A DNA stretch of 64,000 bases from Paraburkholderia podalyriae (GTDB lineage Bacteria; Pseudomonadota; Gammaproteobacteria; Burkholderiales; Burkholderiaceae): NCBI RefSeq assembly GCF_014397785.1, contig NZ_VZQQ01000015.1, forward strand, positions 124,001 through 188,000, in the 5' to 3' direction. How positions within the stretch are numbered: the stretch's first letter is position 1; the number at the start of each line of letters is the position of its first letter. Both the position numbers and the translations under genes were made by a program. A model generated the notes under the pieces. It ran no database searches. It saw nothing but the letters and a program-made list of their open reading frames with translations, and had not been told where the DNA came from. Shown piece after piece: positions 1 to 9,213 of this stretch.

Positions 1-74
1 CGGCCTTCGGCGCGCGGCGCGTTGGACACGACGCCGTTGGTATCAGGCTCGGCGGCCTTGCTTCCCTTTTTCAT
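1..74 (-). CDS. 5' end of an unidentified gene, cut by the window edge
   Basis: The reverse strand has an ATG at 74-72 followed by an open frame to the window edge, reading MKKGSKAAEPDTNGVVSNAP and a few more residues. The hydrophilic N-terminus, its same-strand position downstream of the FAD oxidoreductase gene and the adenine-rich start fit a cytoplasmic protein such as a regulator, but 24 residues are too few to name it. The gap to the upstream gene is about 105 bp, so co-transcription is possible. Confidence 0.45.
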   Translation of the reverse strand, partial: MKKGSKAAEPDTNGVVSNAPRAEG

Positions 75-179
75 TGTGATTTCGAGCGGCAGTGACGGCG
101 CATTCTAGCATGGCGAAATGGGCGTCTGGCGCGGGTCTCGGGCATCGGCGGAGGCATTTCGACGGAGCTTGCGTGACGC

Positions 180-1469
180 TTACGCGACCGGGCGTGTGGG
201 ACGGCGGCGCGCGGCGAGCGCGTCGCGTGTTTGCATCGCGGTGTACGTGAGTTGCGCGGCGGCCAGACCGAGCGCGCCGTACGTGCGCGTGAGGCCGAAG
301 GTCGCGAACGCGTCGGGCAGCGGGCGTTCACCGGCGATGGCCGCGGCCAGCAGTTCGCCCGACACCGTAGTCGGGGCCATGCCGTGTCCGCCGAAACCGA
401 TCGCGTACCAGACGCCATCCGGGCTGCGGCCGATCTGCGGCATCTTGTGCCGCGCATAGCTCATCAGGCCGCCCCATGCATGCTCGATGCGCACGTCGCG
501 TAGCTGCGGATAGACCTTCAGCAGATCTTGTCGCAGCAGTCGCGCGATAGCTGCGGGCTCGCGGTCGCGCACCGAGATGCGGCCGCCCCAAAGGATGCGC
601 GTGTCGGGGAGCGGGCGGTAGTAGTCGAACGCGAAGCGGGTGTCGTAGATCGCGGCGCGCGTCGCAAGCGCGTCGTGCAAGCGTTCGCCGAGCGGCTCGG
701 TCGCCATCACGTAGGTGGCGATCGGCAGCACCGCGCGCTCGACGCGCGCGTACACGTTGCGCGCATAGCCACCGCCCGCCATCACGACGTGGCGCGCATC
801 GAGCGCACCTTGCGGCGTCTCGACGACGAAGCCCGCGCCGTCGCGCCGCAAGCTCACGACCGGGGAGCGCTCGTGGATCGTCACGCCCGCTTGCGCGGCC
901 GCCGCAGCGATGCCGACAACGTACCTCAGCGGATGAAAATGGAACGCGTTGCGCTCGAACAGGCCGCCGTGATAGCGACTCGTTTTCAGTTGCGCGGCGA
1001 GTTCGCCGGCAGCGATCGGTTCCCAGTCGATGCCGAACGAATCGCGCATCAGACGCCGTTGCGCTTCGAGACGCGCGGGTTCGTCGAACCAGTTCGCGAG
1101 GATCACGCCGGCATCTGTCGCGTCGCAATCGATCCGGTAGCGCGCAATGCGTTTGCGCATCAGTTCGACCGCGTCGGTGGTCAACGCGTAGAGTTCGCGC
1201 GCGCGAGTCGGACCGAGCGTCTTCAGCAGGTCGGCGCAATCGAGGCTGTAGCCGCCGAACACGAAGCCGCCGTTGCGTCCCGATGCGCCGAAGCCGACCT
1301 GCTGCGCTTCGAGCACGACGACGTCTTTCACGCCGCGCTCCGCGAGTCCCAACGCGGTGGAGAGTCCCGCGAGTCCTCCGCCGATGATGCAGACGTGCGC
1401 GCTGCGTCGGCCGGGGAGCGGCGCGTAAGCGGACGAACGGGTGGCGGTGGCTTCGTAGAAACTTTGCAT
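180..1469 (-). CDS. FAD-dependent oxidoreductase (DAO/PuuB-like family)
   Basis: A 429-residue protein of the D-amino-acid oxidase (DAO) fold. A Rossmann FAD-binding signature, IIGGGLAG, sits at residues 28-35 and is followed by a conserved acidic residue in VVVLEA. GASGRNGGFVFGG is the flavin-contacting loop typical of glycine/sarcosine oxidase and gamma-glutamylputrescine oxidase homologues. A C-terminal GFGGHGMAPT motif closes the FAD site. Family members oxidise amines or amino acids to imines. The best general match by motif order is the PuuB/OrdL subgroup, but the substrate cannot be read from the sequence. Length is normal for the family and there is no signal peptide. The gene runs in the same direction as the lyase at 1577-2509 with about 107 bp between them, so a shared transcript is possible but not shown. 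Confidence 0.85.
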   Translation of the reverse strand: MQSFYEATATRSSAYAPLPGRRSAHVCIIGGGLAGLSTALGLAERGVKDVVVLEAQQVGFGASGRNGGFVFGGYSLDCADLLKTLGPTRARELYALTTDAVELMRKRIARYRIDCDATDAGVILANWFDEPARLEAQRRLMRDSFGIDWEPIAAGELAAQLKTSRYHGGLFERNAFHFHPLRYVVGIAAAAAQAGVTIHERSPVVSLRRDGAGFVVETPQGALDARHVVMAGGGYARNVYARVERAVLPIATYVMATEPLGERLHDALATRAAIYDTRFAFDYYRPLPDTRILWGGRISVRDREPAAIARLLRQDLLKVYPQLRDVRIEHAWGGLMSYARHKMPQIGRSPDGVWYAIGFGGHGMAPTTVSGELLAAAIAGERPLPDAFATFGLTRTYGALGLAAAQLTYTAMQTRDALAARRRPTRPVA

Positions 1470-1576
1470 GGGGCGCGGGCTTGTAAACAGACCCTAGCGT
1501 AGCGGCAATCGTATGCCGCCGTCCAGCCCGCGTCAGTCCGCCCGTCGGCAGGCGCCCCGCTGCGCTTCAGTGTGCA

Positions 1577-2509
1577 TTATCGACCCCAGCGCAACACGAG
1601 CGGGTCCAGCCGACGCGCGATCTTCAACAGCCCTTCGCGCGTCGCCGGGTGCATCTGCGGCAGTGGATGACGCACCGCGTCCGAACGGATCACGCCGCCT
1701 TCCTTCATCAGCACCTTGCACGATGCGAGGCCGCCCTGGCGATTCTCGTAGTTGATCAGCGGCAGCCACTGCTGATAGTGCGCGGCGGCGGCTTCGGTAT
1801 CGCCGGCCGCATAGGTATCGACGATCAGGCGGATGCCGTCGGCGTACCCGCCGCCTGTCATCGAGCCGGTCGCGCCCGCATCGAGATCGGCCATCAGCGT
1901 GATCGCTTCCTCGCCGTCCCACGGACCGACGATCGCGTCGCCGCCCAGTTCGATCAGCTCGCGCAGCTTGTTAGCGGCCTGCGGCGTTTCAATCTTGAAG
2001 TACGACACGTTGTCGATCTCGCGCGCCATGCGGGCAAGGAACGGCGCGCACAACGGCGTGCCGCTGACCGGCGCATCCTGGATCATGATCGGAATCTGGA
2101 TGGCATCGGACACCGTACGATAGAACTCGTAGATGCCGCGCTCGCCGATGCGGATCGTCGCGCCGTGATACGGCGGCATGACCATCACCATCGCGGCGCC
2201 CGCGGCCTGCGCGGCGCGGCTGCGCTCCGCGCACTGGTACGAGCTGAAATGCGTGGTCGTGACGATCACCGGCACGCGGCCCGCGACGTGTTCGAGCGCG
2301 ACATGGATCAGTGTGTTGCGCTCGTCGTCGGACAGCGCGAACTGCTCGGCGAAGTTCGCGAGAACGCACAGGCCGTTCGAGCCGGCGTCGATCATGAAAT
2401 CGAGGCAGCGCTTCTGGCCTTCGAGGTCGAGGCGGCCCGCGTCGTCGAAGATGGTCGGCACGACGGGGAAGACGCCGCGCAGGGCGGGGGAATGTGACGG
2501 TTGGCTCAT
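1577..2509 (-). CDS. DHDPS/NAL-family lyase, probably L-2-keto-3-deoxyarabonate dehydratase-like
   Basis: I chose the ATG at 2509 (MSQPSHSPALRG), giving 310 residues, the normal size for this TIM-barrel family. The longer open frame upstream overlaps the divergent LysR gene and is not needed. The Schiff-base lysine is in SYFKIE (K172). The segments GVFPVVPTIFD, MVMVMPPYHGA, IQDAPVSG and GPWDGEEA replace the usual DapA motifs (the YNVP/YNIP tyrosine motif is IQDAP here). From memory this pattern resembles L-2-keto-3-deoxyarabonate dehydratase, which gives alpha-ketoglutarate semialdehyde in non-phosphorylative L-arabinose breakdown. The product name is inferred; 5-dehydro-4-deoxyglucarate dehydratase-like enzymes are alternatives. 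The divergent LysR gene and the sugar importer 6 kb away fit a sugar-acid role. Confidence 0.75.
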   Translation of the reverse strand: MSQPSHSPALRGVFPVVPTIFDDAGRLDLEGQKRCLDFMIDAGSNGLCVLANFAEQFALSDDERNTLIHVALEHVAGRVPVIVTTTHFSSYQCAERSRAAQAAGAAMVMVMPPYHGATIRIGERGIYEFYRTVSDAIQIPIMIQDAPVSGTPLCAPFLARMAREIDNVSYFKIETPQAANKLRELIELGGDAIVGPWDGEEAITLMADLDAGATGSMTGGGYADGIRLIVDTYAAGDTEAAAAHYQQWLPLINYENRQGGLASCKVLMKEGGVIRSDAVRHPLPQMHPATREGLLKIARRLDPLVLRWGR

Positions 2510-2684
2510 GGCGATGTGGTCCGTGCTGGAATGGAAGGGTTGCGCGTGGGCTCGCAAACGAGCGAATAAGCGGATGAGCGGCGCAATTCGATGCTTGTCT
2601 CCGTTGCTGACTATACGGCGCGAGGCCTCGCGGGTATATTGAATTGTTTCCATATCGTGATCGCTTTTGCGACTCACCCGACCG

Positions 2685-3638
2685 ATGAAAGACACGCTCA
2701 ACGTCCTGCTGTCGAAGCTGCGCATGAAGCAGCTGCATCTGCTGATCGCGCTCGACGATCACAAATCGCTGCACAAAGCGGCAGGCGTGATGGCCATGAC
2801 GCAATCGGCCGCGAGCAAGGCGCTGCAGGAGCTCGAATCGATGCTCGACGCGCCGCTTTTCGAACGCTCGAAAAGCGGCATGATCCCCAACCAGCTCGGC
2901 CATTGCGTGATTCGCTATGCGCGCGTCGTGACGACGGATCTCACCGCGCTCTGCCAGGACGTCGCCGAAATACGTTCCGGGCGCGGCGGGCGGCTCGCGC
3001 TCGGTGCGATCATGGGCGCCATTCCCAATTGCGTGGTGCCCGCGCTGAATCAATTGCATGTGGCGCAACCTGATCTGTCGATCGAGGTGGTCGAGGACAC
3101 CAGCGCGCGGATGCTCGCGCAACTCGACGACGGCCGGCTCGATCTGGTGGTGGGCCGCGCGGCGGTCGCGGCCGACCCGTCGAAGTATCAGTATCGTCCG
3201 CTCGGCGACGAGCCATTGGCGGTGGTGGTCGGTTATCAGCATGCGCCGTTGCCGCGCCGCGAGATGACGCTGCACGATCTCGCCGGGCATCGCTGGGTCA
3301 TGTATCCGTCGCACATGCCGCTGCACGCGCTGCTCGAACGCGAGTTGGATCTCGCCGGCCTCGACATGCCCGACAATCCGATTTCGACGGCGTCCACTTT
3401 CGTGACCGTCGCCATGCTGCAAAGCAGCGCCGAACTCGTTTCGCTGCTGCCGAGCGCGATTGCGGGGCCGTTCGTGCGGCACAAGATGCTGCGCATCGTG
3501 CCGGTCAGGCTCAAATCGCCATCGCAGACTTTCGGCATCGTCACGCGCAAGGGCGGCGTGCTGTCGCCGCCGGCGGAACGGTTGATCGCGCTGCTGCGCG
3601 CGCAGACACAACGAGCACAACCGAAAGCGCGAGCTTAG
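2685..3638 (+). CDS. LysR-family transcriptional regulator (GbpR-like)
   Basis: Starting at the ATG at 2685 (MKDTLNVLLSKLRMKQ) gives 317 residues. The N-terminal winged HTH is clear: LHLLIALDDHKSLHKAAGVMAMTQSAASKALQELE, then LFERSKSG. It is followed by a periplasmic-binding-fold effector domain. The form of the HTH (MKQLHLLIALDDHKSLHKAA) is that of the GbpR/galactose-binding-protein regulator subgroup, which often controls sugar import or sugar-acid catabolism. It is divergent from the lyase gene with about 175 bp between starts. In that space an imperfect A/T dyad, ATAT-N12-ATAT near 2634-2654, is a plausible operator for both genes. The ligand is unknown. Confidence 0.88.
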   Translation: MKDTLNVLLSKLRMKQLHLLIALDDHKSLHKAAGVMAMTQSAASKALQELESMLDAPLFERSKSGMIPNQLGHCVIRYARVVTTDLTALCQDVAEIRSGRGGRLALGAIMGAIPNCVVPALNQLHVAQPDLSIEVVEDTSARMLAQLDDGRLDLVVGRAAVAADPSKYQYRPLGDEPLAVVVGYQHAPLPRREMTLHDLAGHRWVMYPSHMPLHALLERELDLAGLDMPDNPISTASTFVTVAMLQSSAELVSLLPSAIAGPFVRHKMLRIVPVRLKSPSQTFGIVTRKGGVLSPPAERLIALLRAQTQRAQPKARA

Positions 3639-3946
3639 GCACGGCCCGAACGGTTGTCGAGCCGTCCGCGCGGTTGCCGGTAAGAAACCCAGCAAAAAAG
3701 CGACTAGATTCCGGCAGTGCCCGCCAGAAACGGCAAAACCGCCCGAAAAGGCGGCTCCGTCTTCCTCTGAAAAGACCTTCAATATCTCATGCCAGTTCGC
3801 GTTTTGTCATCCGCCGCCGGCAGGTGTTGTAGTTGCGACACTGACGGAGAAATTGCAACCAGTGACGGTTTCACGATCCGAGCTACACTGATTTAAATGA
3901 AGTGAGCCAGGCGCCACGCCCTGGCCATCGCTCGGGGAGAGCAGCC
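3639..3946. terminator. Gap with a terminator-like hairpin at 3739-3754
   Basis: The 308-bp gap after the LysR gene holds a hairpin CCGCC-CGAAAA-GGCGG at 3739-3754. Read on the minus strand it is followed by TTTT, and on the plus strand by a pyrimidine-rich stretch, so it looks like a weak intrinsic terminator about 100 nt past the LysR stop. Nothing else gene-like was seen. A promoter for the following gene should lie in the A/T-richer stretch at about 3830-3900. Confidence 0.4.
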
Positions 3947-6900
3947 ATGAATCGGCCACCGCTTCGGTTTCCGCTCCGCGCGACCGGCACCGCGCCCGTC
4001 CGGAATTGGCGTTGGCTCAAATGGGGGCTGGCCGTTTTCTTGCTGCTGGCGGCGGCGCTGGTCGCGCGTCTCGTGCAGATCGAGATCGAAACCTCGCGGC
4101 TGCAGGCGCGATACCTTTCCGAGCTGACACGCGACGTCGGTTTTTCCATCGCCGAGGGGCCCAGCCATTCCATCCGCTTTCCGCAAGCCGACAAGGGGCC
4201 GTACGACGCGCGCCTCGGCTACGCGCTATTGCCGGATTTCCAGCAGCGTCTGTTGCAACATGGCTTCGAAATCAGCTCACAGGCGCGCGATTCCGAACGC
4301 ATGCTGTCGCTAGCCGATGACGGCCTGTTCCCGCCTTACGACGAAAAAGACACGGCGGGCCTGCAATTGTTCGACGGCACCGGCGCGCCGCTGTACAGCG
4401 TGCGGTTTCCAGGCCGCGTGTACGACAGCTTCGACGCCATTCCGCCGCTGGTCGTGAACTCGCTACTGTTCATCGAGGACCGCTATCTGCTCGATCCGAC
4501 TCAACCGAACCGCAATCCGGCGATCGACTGGGGGCGCTTCAGCCGCGCGCTCGTCGACCAGGGCGTGCGCGTTTTCGATCGTCATCAACAGACGCCTGGC
4601 GGCAGCACGCTCGCGACGCAGATCGAGAAATTCCGTCACTCGGCGGGCGGCCGCACCGCGACGCCGGCCGAAAAGCTGCGGCAAATCGCGTCCGCGTCGG
4701 TGCGCGCTTATCTGAACGGACCGCAAACGCTGCCCGCGCGCGAACAGATCGTGGTCCATTATCTGAACTCGGTGCCGCTTGCCGCGCAGCCTGGCGTCGG
4801 CGAAATCAACGGTATCGGCGATGGCCTCGCCGCCTGGTATGGGCGCGATTTCCGCGAGACCAACCGGCTGCTGAAAGCGCCGTCCACCGACGCGAATCTG
4901 CCCGACCAGGGCCTGGCGTTTCGCGAAGTGCTGTCGCTGATGATCGCGCAGCGCGCGCCCTCGTATTTCCTGCAGCGCGGCTATCCCGAACTCGAACGGC
5001 TGACCGACAGCTATTTGCGACTGCTCTCGAGTGGCGGTGTGATCACCGCGCAGTTGCGCGATGCGGCGTTGGCGGCGCACGTCGATCTGCACCGCGCGTC
5101 GCGCAGCACACCGGATATCGGCTCGTTCGTGTCGCGCAAGGCGGTCACGTCGATGCGCTCGCATCTGCTCGCCGCGCTCGGCGTGCGCAGCTTCTATGAA
5201 CTGGACCGCCTCGATGCGCAGGCGACGGGCACGCTGGACAATGACGTGCAACAAGCCGTTGCCGAGCGCCTCGCCGCCGCCGCGACCAAAGACGGCGCGA
5301 AGGCCGCGGGTCTCGTCGGCTATGAAATGTTGCGCGCGTCCGACGATCCGTCGCATATCGCCTATAGCTTCACGCTGTTCGAGCGGCACGGCGACGCGAA
5401 CTTCGTGCGTGTGCAGACCGACAGCGTGAACCAGCCGTTCGACATCAATTCGGGTGCGCGCCTCAATCTCGGCTCGACCGCGAAACTACGCACCGTCATC
5501 ACGTATCTGCAGATCGTCACCGAATTGCACACCCGTTACGCGTCGCTGAGCACGGCCGAGCTGAAGGCGATCACACCCGATCCGAACGATCGGCTGACGC
5601 ACTGGGCGATCGACTATCTGCTGCACACCCGCGATCATTCGCTGCAGCCTATGCTCGACGCGGCCGTCGAGCGTAAATACTCGGCGAGCCCGGGCGAGAC
5701 GTTCTTTACCGGCGGCGGCGCGCAGACCTTCGCGAACTTCGAGTCGGACGACAACAGCCGCATCCTGACCGTGCATCGTGCGTTCCAGCATTCGGTGAAC
5801 CTCGTGTTCGTGCGGCTGATGCGCGATATCGTGCACTACGAAATGGTGCAGACCACCGGGCCGTCGTCGCAATGGCTCGGCGATCCGGCGACCCGCAAGA
5901 TGTACTTGACGCGCTTCGCCGATCAGGAAAGCCGCGTGTACATGAAGCGTTTCTACACCAAATACCACGGCAAGACGCCTGACCAGCAGATCACGCTGTT
6001 GCTGCTTGGCGTGCGCAAGTCGCCGCCGAAAGTGGCGACCGCGTTGCGCAGCGTCGCGCCGGATCAATCGAATGCGTGGTTCAACAAGATAATGTACGCG
6101 GCGCTGAAGAACACGCCGGCGGCTTCGATGCTCGACGACGAAGACCTCGCGAATCTCTACGACAAGTACGGCATCAATCGCTTCAATCTGAACGACCGCG
6201 GCTATATTTCGAGCGTGCATCCGCTCGAACTGTGGACGCTGAACTATCTGCGCTCGCATCCCGACGCGACGCTCGCGCAAGCCGAAAGCGCGAGCCAGGA
6301 CGTGCGCCTGTCCACCTACTCGTGGCTCTTCAAGACACGCTATCACGTGACGCAGGATCACCGCATCAAGCGCATGGTCGAGCTGCGCGCGTACGACGCG
6401 ATCGGCAAATCGTGGCAGGCGCTCGGTTACCCGTTCGCGTCGCTGACGCCGTCGTATGCGGCGGCGATCGGCGCGTCGGGCGATCGTCCGGCGGCGCTCG
6501 CGCAACTGATCGGCGTGATCGCGAACGACGGCAACAAGGTGCCGACCGAAACGCTGACGCAAATCGACTTCGCGAAAGACACGCCGTACGAAACGCATTT
6601 CAGGCGCGCGGTGGTCGCGCCGCAACAGCAGGTGTCGCCGGAGATCGCCGGCGAAGTGCGGATGCTGTTGCGCGACGTCGTGACGGGCGGTACCGCGAGG
6701 CGTCTTGCGCAAGGCATGACGTTCCCGAACGGCGAAACGTTCACCGTCTACGGCAAGACCGGCACCGGCGATCAGCGCTTGAACGTGTACGCGAAGGGCG
6801 CGCGGCTCATCGAGTCACGCAAGGTGAATCGCTGTGCGACCTTTGTGTTCGCGCTTGGCGACCGCTTTTACGGCACGCTGACCGCCTGGGTGCATGAGCC

Positions 6901-7060
6901 GTATGCCGCGCGCTACGACTTCACGAGTGCGCTGGCTGTGCAGTTGCTGAAGTCGATGGCACCGGCGTTGCAGCCGTTGCTCGATAGGCCGGTCGAGAAA
7001 ACGGTGACGGCGCCGCAGGCGGAATCGACGCCGCCCGCGGCGAAGCTTGCCTCGAAGTGA
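3947..7060 (+). CDS. Divergent class A penicillin-binding protein (GT51 + transpeptidase)
   Basis: The ATG at 3947 follows a GGGGAGAG ribosome binding site and gives 1037 residues. A single N-terminal membrane segment (about residues 23-45, LKWGLAVFLLLAAALVARLVQI) anchors it. A glycosyltransferase-51 domain follows, with EDR at residues 177-179 (catalytic Glu) and GGSTLATQ, but the usual EDRxFxxHxG motif is altered to EDRYLLDPTQPNRN. The transpeptidase domain has SxxK as STAK (Ser510), SxN as SVN (about 616) and KTGT at about 937. All three active-site motifs are present, so it should be able to cross-link peptidoglycan. It is longer than most bifunctional PBPs, with large inserts in the transpeptidase part. 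The C-terminal tail is rich in Ala and Pro. It stands alone between sugar-catabolism genes with no obvious functional partner. Confidence 0.85.
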   Translation: MNRPPLRFPLRATGTAPVRNWRWLKWGLAVFLLLAAALVARLVQIEIETSRLQARYLSELTRDVGFSIAEGPSHSIRFPQADKGPYDARLGYALLPDFQQRLLQHGFEISSQARDSERMLSLADDGLFPPYDEKDTAGLQLFDGTGAPLYSVRFPGRVYDSFDAIPPLVVNSLLFIEDRYLLDPTQPNRNPAIDWGRFSRALVDQGVRVFDRHQQTPGGSTLATQIEKFRHSAGGRTATPAEKLRQIASASVRAYLNGPQTLPAREQIVVHYLNSVPLAAQPGVGEINGIGDGLAAWYGRDFRETNRLLKAPSTDANLPDQGLAFREVLSLMIAQRAPSYFLQRGYPELERLTDSYLRLLSSGGVITAQLRDAALAAHVDLHRASRSTPDIGSFVSRKAVTSMRSHLLAALGVRSFYELDRLDAQATGTLDNDVQQAVAERLAAAATKDGAKAAGLVGYEMLRASDDPSHIAYSFTLFERHGDANFVRVQTDSVNQPFDINSGARLNLGSTAKLRTVITYLQIVTELHTRYASLSTAELKAITPDPNDRLTHWAIDYLLHTRDHSLQPMLDAAVERKYSASPGETFFTGGGAQTFANFESDDNSRILTVHRAFQHSVNLVFVRLMRDIVHYEMVQTTGPSSQWLGDPATRKMYLTRFADQESRVYMKRFYTKYHGKTPDQQITLLLLGVRKSPPKVATALRSVAPDQSNAWFNKIMYAALKNTPAASMLDDEDLANLYDKYGINRFNLNDRGYISSVHPLELWTLNYLRSHPDATLAQAESASQDVRLSTYSWLFKTRYHVTQDHRIKRMVELRAYDAIGKSWQALGYPFASLTPSYAAAIGASGDRPAALAQLIGVIANDGNKVPTETLTQIDFAKDTPYETHFRRAVVAPQQQVSPEIAGEVRMLLRDVVTGGTARRLAQGMTFPNGETFTVYGKTGTGDQRLNVYAKGARLIESRKVNRCATFVFALGDRFYGTLTAWVHEPYAARYDFTSALAVQLLKSMAPALQPLLDRPVEKTVTAPQAESTPPAAKLASK

Positions 7061-7102
7061 GTCGATTCATTTCGTCATGCGAGGCAAAAGCGGGATCGTG
7101 AC

Positions 7103-8347
7103 TCACCGCTCGTCATAACCCGCCTCCGACGCCGCCGGCTTCAGAAACAGTTCATGCACCGGCGCGAAATGCGCATACAGCGGCAGAATTGCGCCACCCA
7201 TCGCGCGGGCATCGGCGCCGATCGCGCCTTCGAGCAATTGCGGCCGCACCATGCCTTCCCATTCGAAACGATCGAGCACGCGCTCGGTGCGGCGAATGAT
7301 CTCGCGCAGCAATAGCCGGTCGAACTCGCCGTCGATCACGACCGCTTCGAGATCGAGCAACGCGGCTGCATTGGTTAGCGCGTTCGCGATCGCCGGGCAC
7401 GCGCCGTCGAGCCATTGCTCGGTATGCCGCCATAACTCGGGCGATAGCGCGCGATGATCGTGCGCCGCGGCGGCTGGCGCGCCCGCATCGCTGAACAGTT
7501 GTTCGAGCACGAAGCCCGATGCCGCGTGCAGCAACTGCCGCGCGGGTTTGCGTGCGCCGCCGTCGCGCAGCGGGATCGAACCGACCGCGCCCGCATTGTC
7601 GTGCGGGCCCCCATGCAGACGGCCGTCGATCACCAGACCTCCGCCGATGAACGTGCCGACGAACAGATACAGGAAGTTGTGGATGCCGCGGCCTTGGCCC
7701 ATCACGAGTTCGGCCGCGCACGCGGCCGTGGTGTCTTTCGCGAACTCGACGGGTAGGCCGGTCATCGTCGCGATGCGCGCGCGCAGATCGATGTCGTTCC
7801 AGGCGTCGAGCGCGTCGGGCGGCGCGCCGAGAAAATCGCGCCAGCCACCGAGCCACAACGGCGCCGCGACGCCCACGCCGACCAGCTTGCCGGCCTTCGC
7901 GCCGAGCATCTCGTTCACGCGCGCGAGTTTGTGTTCGAGCGCGGGGAACAGCGTACGCGGATCGGGATACGCATACTCGAACACATCGCGGCACACGACG
8001 CGCCCGGCGAAGTCCATCGCGAGCACGTCGAGACTGCGGCGTCCGACCTTGACGCCGATCGTGTAGGCGCCGTCCCCGCGCAACGCGATCGGCACCGACG
8101 GCTGGCCAATGCGGCCGCGCACGCGCGCCAGTTTTTCGAGCAGGCCGTCGACAATCAGCCGGTCGACGATCATCGACACCGTCTGCATCGAAAGACGCGT
8201 GAGGCGGCCGACCTCGGCCTTCGGCAGTGGTCCATGCAAGCGGATCGTTTGCAGCACGATGCGCTCGTTGAATTGCCGCATGCCGACCTGATTCGAACCG
8301 ACCGTGCGTTTGACCGGCGAACGCCTGCTGGTGCTGGGGGTGTCCAT
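7103..8347 (-). CDS. ROK-family transcriptional regulator (XylR/NagC type)
   Basis: A 414-residue protein with an N-terminal winged HTH (MRQFNERIVLQTIRLHGPLPKAEVGRLTRLSMQTVSMIVDRL, about residues 23-65) followed by a ROK sugar-kinase-like domain (VGVGVAAPLWLG, FAKDTTAACAAELVMGQG, FVGTFIGGGLVIDGRLHGG). The cysteine-rich zinc motif CxCGxxGC that usually follows the G-G-x-x-x-A-G segment is missing (NAGAVGSIPLRDGGARKP), so it belongs to the zinc-less ROK subgroup. It lies just downstream of the sugar ABC operon on the same strand (43 bp after the ATPase stop) and is probably its repressor. The palindrome at 11427-11449 is the likely target. The inducer is probably the transported sugar, which is inference. 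Confidence 0.85.
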   Translation of the reverse strand: MDTPSTSRRSPVKRTVGSNQVGMRQFNERIVLQTIRLHGPLPKAEVGRLTRLSMQTVSMIVDRLIVDGLLEKLARVRGRIGQPSVPIALRGDGAYTIGVKVGRRSLDVLAMDFAGRVVCRDVFEYAYPDPRTLFPALEHKLARVNEMLGAKAGKLVGVGVAAPLWLGGWRDFLGAPPDALDAWNDIDLRARIATMTGLPVEFAKDTTAACAAELVMGQGRGIHNFLYLFVGTFIGGGLVIDGRLHGGPHDNAGAVGSIPLRDGGARKPARQLLHAASGFVLEQLFSDAGAPAAAAHDHRALSPELWRHTEQWLDGACPAIANALTNAAALLDLEAVVIDGEFDRLLLREIIRRTERVLDRFEWEGMVRPQLLEGAIGADARAMGGAILPLYAHFAPVHELFLKPAASEAGYDER

Positions 8348-8389
8348 TGTCGTGTACCGGCCTCGTGGCTCAGCGGATTGAGCGGCGCG

Positions 8390-9193
8390 TCATGCGATCG
8401 CCTTCACGTCGGCTGTCTTCGCGCCGGTCATGATCGCGACCGCTTCCGACATGTGCACATCCTTCGTATTGACGAGCGCCGCGCGCCGGCCGAGCCGCTG
8501 GATATGGATGCGGTCCGCGATCTCGAACACGTGCGGCATGTTGTGGCTGATCAGAATTACCGGCAGGCCACGATCGCGCACGCGCCGGATCAGTTCGAGC
8601 ACCATGTTGCCTTCCTTCACGCCGAGCGCGGCGGTGGGCTCGTCCAGAATCACCACGTGGCGCGCGAATGCCGCGCTGCGTGCAACGGCGACGCCCTGGC
8701 GCTGGCCGCCGGACAACGTTTCGACCGCCTGGCGCATCGAGCGGATGCCGATTTGCAGATCCTTCATGGCCGCGGTCGCTTCGTCGAGCATGCGGCGCTT
8801 GTCGATCATCTTGAACAGCGAGCCGCGCCAGCCGGGCTTCAGCAATTCGCGGGCGAGAAACAGGTTTTCGGCGATGCTCATCGCCGGCGCGACGGCGAGT
8901 TCCTGGTACACGGTCTCGATGCCTTGTGCGCGGGCGTCGAGCGGACTGCGGAACTTGACCGGTTTGCCGTCGAGCAGAATCTCGCCTTCGTCGGGCACCG
9001 TCGCGCCCGAAAGCGCCTTGATCAGCGACGATTTGCCCGCGCCGTTGTCGCCGATCACCGCGAGGATCTCGCCGGGCAGCACTTCGAAATCGCAACCGTC
9101 GAGCGCGGTCACGTTGCCGTAACGTTTGACGAGCCCGCGTGCCTGCAGAACCGGCATCGCAGCGGACGTGGAAGAGGAGGTGGAGGTCAACAT
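8390..9193 (-). CDS. Sugar ABC importer, ATP-binding subunit (FrcA-like)
   Basis: The ATG at 9193 is chosen because AGGAGCC lies at about 9199-9205; the upstream in-frame ATG at 9217 would overlap the permease stop. The product has 267 residues and one nucleotide-binding domain: Walker A GDNGAGKSS (48-56), Q-loop YQELAVAP, signature LSGGQRQ (160-166), Walker B VILDEPT (181-187) and switch His in ISHNMPHV. Most sugar importers of this class (RbsA, AraG, XylG) carry two fused ATPase domains. A single-domain subunit is typical of the fructose-type Frc systems, where it acts as a homodimer. It is the third gene of the operon, about 20 bp after the permease. Confidence 0.9.
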   Translation of the reverse strand: MLTSTSSSTSAAMPVLQARGLVKRYGNVTALDGCDFEVLPGEILAVIGDNGAGKSSLIKALSGATVPDEGEILLDGKPVKFRSPLDARAQGIETVYQELAVAPAMSIAENLFLARELLKPGWRGSLFKMIDKRRMLDEATAAMKDLQIGIRSMRQAVETLSGGQRQGVAVARSAAFARHVVILDEPTAALGVKEGNMVLELIRRVRDRGLPVILISHNMPHVFEIADRIHIQRLGRRAALVNTKDVHMSEAVAIMTGAKTADVKAIA

Positions 9194-9213
9194 GACAAGG
9201 CTCCTGTGCGGGA

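Noticed and set aside
1989..3782. 597-residue minus-strand open frame
   Set aside because: It is antisense to the LysR gene and overlaps the lyase. Composition is that of a GC-rich shadow (Arg/His-rich) and no domain is seen.
5486..6712. 408-residue minus-strand open frame inside the PBP gene
   Set aside because: Arg/Val/His-rich shadow of a gene with all PBP motifs on the plus strand.
7057..7106. Terminator between the PBP and ROK genes (GTGAGTC ... GACTCAC)
   Set aside because: Only a 7-bp stem with a 36-nt loop and no T-run; too weak to annotate.
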